30,630 nucleotides of DNA, taken from a virus. The notes beneath the pieces are model-generated. The model saw only the letters and a program-made list of their open reading frames with translations. It made no database searches and was not told the origin of the DNA. The position numbers were made by a program, and so were the translations under genes. Each line of letters opens with the position of its first letter. The stretch's first letter is position 1. The DNA lies in IMG/VR virus record IMGVR_UViG_3300042898_001145, positions 1-30,630 of that record, one strand, 5' to 3'. Shown here piece after piece: positions 26,266 to 30,630 of the stretch.

Positions 26266-27624
26266 TTACGCCTTGCGGGCGTAAAGATCATTCATTCGAC
26301 GTGACACCGACACCGGCACCGTGGCCGCAGTGGTGTTGTCGTTATGTGTTTCAATTTCTGCGGTGCGAATAGTCGCACCGGTGGTGCCAGGGTAAGCAGG
26401 AAAACCCGTTACTACTGATACCTCGTGCAAAATTATCTCGGTCAGTGTGCGTTGCGCGCCATTCTCGGCCCACACGTCACCGCCACGGGGAACACTGAAA
26501 CCAAACGACATGCCGTGAACGTCGCCGCGTTGCATGAGTGCCGAAAGGTCGCGCGCGTAGGTTGTGTCTGGGAATTCGCCCTCAACTAATAGCCCGCGGC
26601 TATCCTCGGTCACTTTCACTGTGCCTGAACGTGTCGAACCCAGCACCATGTCGGTGTTGTGGTTCACGAACATACGAACCTCACGGCCCGCCTGCAGTGA
26701 ACGTTTGAACGCGCCAGGGCGAATGGTTTCAATGAATGGCAACGGTTCCGACGGCGAGTCAAAAACCGCAGCGTATCCACGGAACCGCATCGGCTGGCCC
26801 TCATGTGCGGCGCGCACCTCAATTGTTCCAACCGAAACGGTACGGAATTCAACGTCGCGGCCTTGCACTTTTCGGTGTTCAATTTCTAACGCCGAGTACC
26901 TGACGGCACTAACTCCGAGGTCGCCCATGTCGCCCATTTCTGAGGCGTCGCCCATGTCTGAGGCGTCGCCCGTGTCAGGTGCGGCCGCTTCGGGCGCTAC
27001 CAAACCTTCGGGAATTATCCAACGTTTACAAATACCATCGGGCGCAATGTCGCCCTCGACAATTTCGCACGAACGGGCGCCGTCATAAAACACGCACGAA
27101 CTACAAACCAAACCATCTGCGACGAACGGCGACGGGGCCGCATAGTGCGCACCGTTGGCGCCGCTATCTTGCGAATACTTGCCGAATAGTTCCACCAACT
27201 TTTCGTCGTTGTCATATTGCAACGCCTGGCGTGGTGTGAAACCGAGGTCGGCGAGTTCACCGTCGCGGGTTTCGAGTTCGTCGAGGTTCATGTTGTTTGT
27301 TTCCTTTTCGGATGTTTTGTTTTCTGAAATTATCGCCAAGGACCACGCGCGCCCTGCGTCGCCACCCCACAACGCCCACGCAACACGGCCCGCAGATGGG
27401 AAACCTTCCTCGCCTGCGCGGAAACCTTCGGCGTCTTTATCTACCAAATGGCGGGCAAAATATGACGCCATTCGTTTTACGGTGTCGAGAGACAGATCGC
27501 GGTTCAGGATGTCCCTAGCACGTGCGACACCAACGGCGGTGCCACCGCGCCCGAATTCCTCGCGCCATTCCAAACCTTGCTGGGCTTCGCTGCGCATTGC
27601 TGCCGTTGGCGTGTACGAGGCCAT
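26266..27624 (-). CDS. Prohead protease with two N-terminal extra domains
   Basis: This 452-aa protein is a HK97-family maturation protease in its C-terminal half (about 255-425): FRGYAAVFDS, then NHN (H322), GMSFGF (S373) and HEVSVV (E401) as catalytic residues. Residues 1-100 are a separate helical domain (RSEAQQGLEWREEFGRGGTAVGVARARDIL, GRVAWALWGGDAG). Residues 174-202 carry CxxC-x8-C-x12-CxxW, resembling the iron-sulfur site of high-potential iron-sulfur proteins. An acidic Gly-Asp-Met linker follows. A second start is likely: M112 (27291) lies behind AAAAGGAAACAAACAAC, giving a 341-aa form. TAATG overlap with portal. Confidence 0.88.
   Translation of the reverse strand: MASYTPTAAMRSEAQQGLEWREEFGRGGTAVGVARARDILNRDLSLDTVKRMASYFARHLVDKDAEGFRAGEEGFPSAGRVAWALWGGDAGRAWSLAIISENKTSEKETNNMNLDELETRDGELADLGFTPRQALQYDNDEKLVELFGKYSQDSGANGAHYAAPSPFVADGLVCSSCVFYDGARSCEIVEGDIAPDGICKRWIIPEGLVAPEAAAPDTGDASDMGDASEMGDMGDLGVSAVRYSALEIEHRKVQGRDVEFRTVSVGTIEVRAAHEGQPMRFRGYAAVFDSPSEPLPFIETIRPGAFKRSLQAGREVRMFVNHNTDMVLGSTRSGTVKVTEDSRGLLVEGEFPDTTYARDLSALMQRGDVHGMSFGFSVPRGGDVWAENGAQRTLTEIILHEVSVVTGFPAYPGTTGATIRTAEIETHNDNTTAATVPVSVSRRMNDLYARKA
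27291..27308 (-). promoter_or_regulatory. Internal ribosome-binding site in the protease gene
   Basis: Reading on the minus strand, AAGGAAACAAACAAC precedes an in-frame ATG at residue 112. The same 18-bp word, start codon included, precedes the 122-aa gene at 9931. It would yield a protease without the first domain. Confidence 0.6.
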
Positions 27625-28796
27625 TACAACGGCGGCTCCGCGTCAACGCCCACGGGTGGCGGTGTCTCGCCAGGTCCCGCCATTGGCGAACCTGGCAGCG
27701 CCATTACGAAGTCGTCGCCGCCCTCGTAAGGTTCGAGGCCCTCAGTGACGCGGCACTCGTTCGGTGTTTTGATACCCGTCGAAACCGCCAACTGATATGC
27801 GCGCAGGCGTGAAAGTGTGTCGGCACGTAGGAACGCGTCAACGTCAAACCGCACGAAATTTGGGCGAGTCAACAAACTTGAAAACGCGTCTTCTAGGCGG
27901 CGTAGCCATGGCATGAGTGTGTACGTGACGAAATGTTGGCCGGCCATTTCTGCGTTCGCGTACGTTTGCGAGTCACCCTTCGCGCCTATGAGGTATGACG
28001 GAACACGGAAAATGCGCGCAACCTGCAGCACCTGCTGTTCACGTGTCGCGTTTATTTCCATATCCGCCGCACTAGCAGTGACGGGCCGCCACTTCATGCC
28101 ACCCGTCAACACCGCAGGGCGGCGCCGGCGGTTGTGTTGGTCAAACCATGTCTCGCGCAAAACTTTTGCCTGCTGCGCCGTCATTTCGTTATCGGTTTCA
28201 ATAACACTTGAGGGCGTACCGCCCTCGGCGTAGAATTGCGCCAGGTGGCGTTCCATTGCCAACGCCAAACCAATAGTGGTTTTCTGTTCCTCAATAGGTG
28301 AAATACCAACAACGGCCTGCGGTGGCGCCCACCAACGAATGTGCAGCATGTTTTCTTGCGGTACCGGTTGACCGCTAACCGAATAGGTGCGCGTTTGCAT
28401 GTTCAACGAAACCACGTCAACATTCGAGGGCGCCAACGGTGTCAGTGCAATTGGTGTGCCGTCGCTGCGGCGGTCCACGTAAATGTACGCGTTGCCATGC
28501 AACGCCAAACTGGTCACCGTTTGGTGAATTAGTTCGTACGCCGTCACGGTCCCTGACGGGTCCAGAAAAATTGGCGGCGTGCCCATTTGAACATTGCGGT
28601 CGCCAACCTTGCGAATACTGCGCAACGGCAACGAGGCCACACTGTCGGCAATGAGGCCAACGCACGCCATGACGGCCGAAACCTGCAGCGCCGTTGTCTC
28701 ATTGACGGGTTCACCGGTCCAATTCGTAACGGTACCGAAACCCGAATTTTGCAACGGGTAAAACTCTCGGCGCTCACGTTTCGAAATAATGCTCAT
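27624..28796 (-). CDS. Portal protein, HK97 family
   Basis: This 390-aa protein forms the dodecameric ring for DNA entry. VNETTALQVSAVMACVGLIADSVASLPL is the classic start, followed by LHGNAYIYVDR, HIRWW, GISPIE and YLIG..SQTYANAEMAGQHFVTYTLMPWLRRLEDAF. Length is usual for the family. ATG 28796 was chosen because it overlaps the membrane protein stop (ATGA). No fused nuclease or MuF domain. Confidence 0.95.
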   Translation of the reverse strand: MSIISKRERREFYPLQNSGFGTVTNWTGEPVNETTALQVSAVMACVGLIADSVASLPLRSIRKVGDRNVQMGTPPIFLDPSGTVTAYELIHQTVTSLALHGNAYIYVDRRSDGTPIALTPLAPSNVDVVSLNMQTRTYSVSGQPVPQENMLHIRWWAPPQAVVGISPIEEQKTTIGLALAMERHLAQFYAEGGTPSSVIETDNEMTAQQAKVLRETWFDQHNRRRRPAVLTGGMKWRPVTASAADMEINATREQQVLQVARIFRVPSYLIGAKGDSQTYANAEMAGQHFVTYTLMPWLRRLEDAFSSLLTRPNFVRFDVDAFLRADTLSRLRAYQLAVSTGIKTPNECRVTEGLEPYEGGDDFVMALPGSPMAGPGETPPPVGVDAEPPL

Positions 28797-28933
28797 CGGG
28801 CAACCAGCCATCCTGTCAAAATCAAACTAGCACCCGCAGCAATAACGCCCGCGGGAATGAATACCAAACCTAAACCGACACAAACCAACGCCGCGCCGCA
28901 CACTTCCAAAACCGTTGTCAAAATTTCACGCAT
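28793..28933 (-). CDS. 46-aa membrane protein between terminase and portal
   Basis: This short gene is overlapped at both ends: its ATG lies within the last terminase codons, and its stop overlaps the portal ATG (ATGA). It has two hydrophobic stretches (about 7-24 and 27-43, broken by Pro27) and single charged ends. A small membrane protein at this place is common in actinophages. Its role is not known. Confidence 0.75.
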   Translation of the reverse strand: MREILTTVLEVCGAALVCVGLGLVFIPAGVIAAGASLILTGWLVAR

Positions 28934-30386
28934 AGTCACTGCTCCACGGGTCCACCACACGCGGCACCGTCGCCGCGTTCTGACGGCGAGTAGCCGCCCA
29001 CGTCGCCAACGTTACCGCCATGAGTGGTGTTATGTCTGAACTATCACGCCGCGCCCAGCGCCACGCGTCGCCGATAGTTTGCCTAGTCACTGCCAATGTT
29101 GCCACATCAAGTGCAGCGTTGCGACGAATACACAAACGCCCATTCGCTAGGTCGTCAAAAAATGCGGCGCACGCGTGTTGCACCTCAGTTGGCGGCAATT
29201 CAACAACACGCACACCCGCCCGCCTCAGGTCAGGCACCAACGAACCCGCCGGCCCACGCGCATCAATGACAACCGAACAACCAGGCCAACGCGCGAGCAC
29301 CTCGGCGGTTCGTTCAACAACCCAACCAACACTCGGCCGGTGTTCGATAACTTCCGCAGTGATAGGCGCACCGTCACCAACAACCGCCAAACATGCCGCC
29401 GTTCGTTCAGGGTTCACGTCAAGTGCAAAAAACATGGAACCCGTAGGCGCAACGTCAACACGGTTGGCAATATCCCACACCGCCGCAGGTATCACCCGTT
29501 CACTAGCCACGGTCCATTGGTTACAAAAACCCCGCCGAAATTCACCATCCGACATTGACGCCCGCGCATGGCTCACCGTTTCCTCGCCAATGGTCCAACC
29601 TAGGGCGGGCATATTTCGCCACCACGTCGCAGGGTCATTGACATCCTCATCCGCACCAACGGACCACTCAAAAAATGCGACACCGCCGCCCGTGTTCGCC
29701 GCAACCGCACTGCGGCCCGCGTCTATCTTGCGACGCAAAAACGCCGAGGCGTCAGTGCCCGCCGTTGAAACGTTCCAGACCTGCGCGTCGCGACGCGTCG
29801 CCATAGCCGGCGCAATAGCGGACTCGCGGCGAAAGTCCGAATCGGCGAAACTTTCGTCAATAATGGCCAGGTCCAACGTGCGGCCGTGGCCCGCACTCTC
29901 ACTAGAACCGATGACGTCAATTCGGGAACCCGTCGCAAAAATTACGCCCTCATAACCGACACCACGTAAAACCTTTTCAATGAGGCGCCCAACAACGGGC
30001 GAACGTTGCCAACCCGCCGCGACATCTTCGATGAGTTTTTTACGGGCGGCGCTGCCGTCTTGTGCCGAATACGCTATTCGTTGCGGTTGAGGTTGCCACA
30101 ACGTGGCGCGGTGTGCCATAACGCCCGCAGTCAGTGACGACTTCCCATTTTGGCGCATTAGGGTACAAATTATCTCGCGGTACGCAGGCAAACCGCTAGT
30201 CGGGTCGAGTTCCAGCCCTACGTCTAGCACCATTTGTTGCCACGGCATCGGTGGCGTTCCGCACTGCGTCATTAGCCGGCCGACTTCGGGGCCGAGGGTT
30301 TGACGGTTTGGCCGGCGTGGCGTCGCGTACCTGGGGGCCGCGTCGGATCGCTTCGATGAGTTTTTCAATTTCGTTGCCTTGCTCAT
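28926..30386 (-). CDS. terL: Terminase large subunit
   Basis: This 486-aa motor packs DNA into proheads. PWQQMVLDVGLEL (48-60) is the family opening, MRQNGKSS (77-84) the Walker A site and LDLAIIDES (171-179) Walker B with E178. The nuclease half starts near FFALDVNPERTAA, whose Asp binds metal. ATG 30386 was chosen because GGAGGAAACA precedes it; the longer frame to 30497 has no such site. The first 63 codons overlap terS. Confidence 0.93.
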   Translation of the reverse strand: MSKATKLKNSSKRSDAAPRYATPRRPNRQTLGPEVGRLMTQCGTPPMPWQQMVLDVGLELDPTSGLPAYREIICTLMRQNGKSSLTAGVMAHRATLWQPQPQRIAYSAQDGSAARKKLIEDVAAGWQRSPVVGRLIEKVLRGVGYEGVIFATGSRIDVIGSSESAGHGRTLDLAIIDESFADSDFRRESAIAPAMATRRDAQVWNVSTAGTDASAFLRRKIDAGRSAVAANTGGGVAFFEWSVGADEDVNDPATWWRNMPALGWTIGEETVSHARASMSDGEFRRGFCNQWTVASERVIPAAVWDIANRVDVAPTGSMFFALDVNPERTAACLAVVGDGAPITAEVIEHRPSVGWVVERTAEVLARWPGCSVVIDARGPAGSLVPDLRRAGVRVVELPPTEVQHACAAFFDDLANGRLCIRRNAALDVATLAVTRQTIGDAWRWARRDSSDITPLMAVTLATWAATRRQNAATVPRVVDPWSSDYA

Positions 30387-30579
30387 TGTTTCCTCCAACA
30401 TTGCGCAAGTCTGCAACCGCGCTGCGATATTCCCGCCATAGTGACGCATTTTCAGGCGCGCCGTCAATTGCGGCGGCCAACGTGACCACGGTTTCAACCA
30501 GTGCCTCGTCTATTGGTTCAATTCGGCCCAACGCACGCAGGGCAGCGATCATGGTTGCGGCCGCACCGGTGTTGTTCAA
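30196..30579 (-). CDS. terS: Terminase small subunit
   Basis: This 127-aa protein should recognise phage DNA and start packaging. Helical blocks AALRALGRIEPIDEALVETVVTLAAAIDGAPENASLWREYRSAVADLR match small actinophage terminase subunits; a low-complexity basic tail (RPRSRPANDAVRNATDAV) follows. The start is TTG at 30579, placed after AGGAGG with 6-nt spacing; the TTG at 30597 would put the ribosome site inside the gene. It overlaps terL by 191 nt in another frame. Confidence 0.78.
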   Translation of the reverse strand: MNNTGAAATMIAALRALGRIEPIDEALVETVVTLAAAIDGAPENASLWREYRSAVADLRNVGGNNEQGNEIEKLIEAIRRGPQVRDATPAKPSNPRPRSRPANDAVRNATDAVATNGARRRAGTRPD

Positions 30580-30630
30580 TTTGCGCCTCCTGGTCAACCT
30601 GAACCCGTTCTGGTTCGTATCTAAATGAAC
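30580..30630 (-). promoter_or_regulatory. terS leader region
   Basis: On the minus strand the 51 bases before terS contain a GAACC/GGTTC inverted repeat (about 30598-30613), then AGGAGG. If the genome is circular this region continues into the HNH end and its hairpin. It could be a packaging site or the late promoter region. No convincing -10 box was seen. Confidence 0.4.

Overview
The window looks like the genome, or nearly all of it, of a tailed siphovirus of an actinobacterium. Every recognisable gene lies on the minus strand, so the genome reads from about 30.6 kb down to 1. An actinobacterial host is indicated by a WhiB-family regulator, by start signals that look leaderless (a -10 box 6 nt before ATG), by frequent GTG/TTG starts, and by secreted proteins with Thr/Pro linkers. 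No integrase, excisionase or immunity repressor was recognised, so a virulent life style is likely. No DNA polymerase is visible; replication would rest on a primase-polymerase/helicase protein plus host enzymes.

Layout in the direction of transcription. From 30.6 to 24.3 kb is the packaging and head module: small and large terminase, a 46-aa membrane protein, HK97-type portal, a prohead protease with unusual N-terminal extensions, HK97-fold major capsid protein, a strong double hairpin, two small head proteins and a connector. From 23.8 to 16.5 kb is the tail: terminator, two paralogous tube-like proteins, a chaperone pair joined by a -1 frameshift, a gp10-like protein, tape measure, a minor tail protein and three tandem paralogous fibre-like proteins. 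From 16.5 to 14.0 kb is lysis: M15 peptidase endolysin, a secreted PA14-like Thr-rich protein and three small membrane proteins. From 14.0 to 12.3 kb are a putative DNA-binding protein, a metallophosphoesterase and a 97-aa protein, closed by two hairpins, the second a good rho-independent terminator.

From 12.2 to 8.4 kb is an accessory block of small genes. It is built from duplicated regulatory cassettes: two near-identical leaderless promoters and three intergenic hairpins with an 11-bp stem and a GNRA tetraloop. It ends with a lipoprotein muralytic enzyme. From 8.4 to 0.3 kb is DNA metabolism: RecB-like nuclease, an SSB-like protein, a tRNA-like RNA filling one intergenic gap, a run of coupled mini-genes, WhiB, a resolvase-like nuclease, an adenine-type methyltransferase and the primase/helicase, whose 3' end carries 25-bp inverted repeats. 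An HNH endonuclease ends the window. HNH genes often sit just before terS, so the two window ends would join naturally in a circular map.

Genes are packed with ATGA, TAATG or GTGA junctions, which suggests long translationally coupled operons. Several starts were moved from the longest frame to the codon with a Shine-Dalgarno sequence or a stop-start overlap. All functional names rest on motifs and gene order read by eye; no database search was possible.
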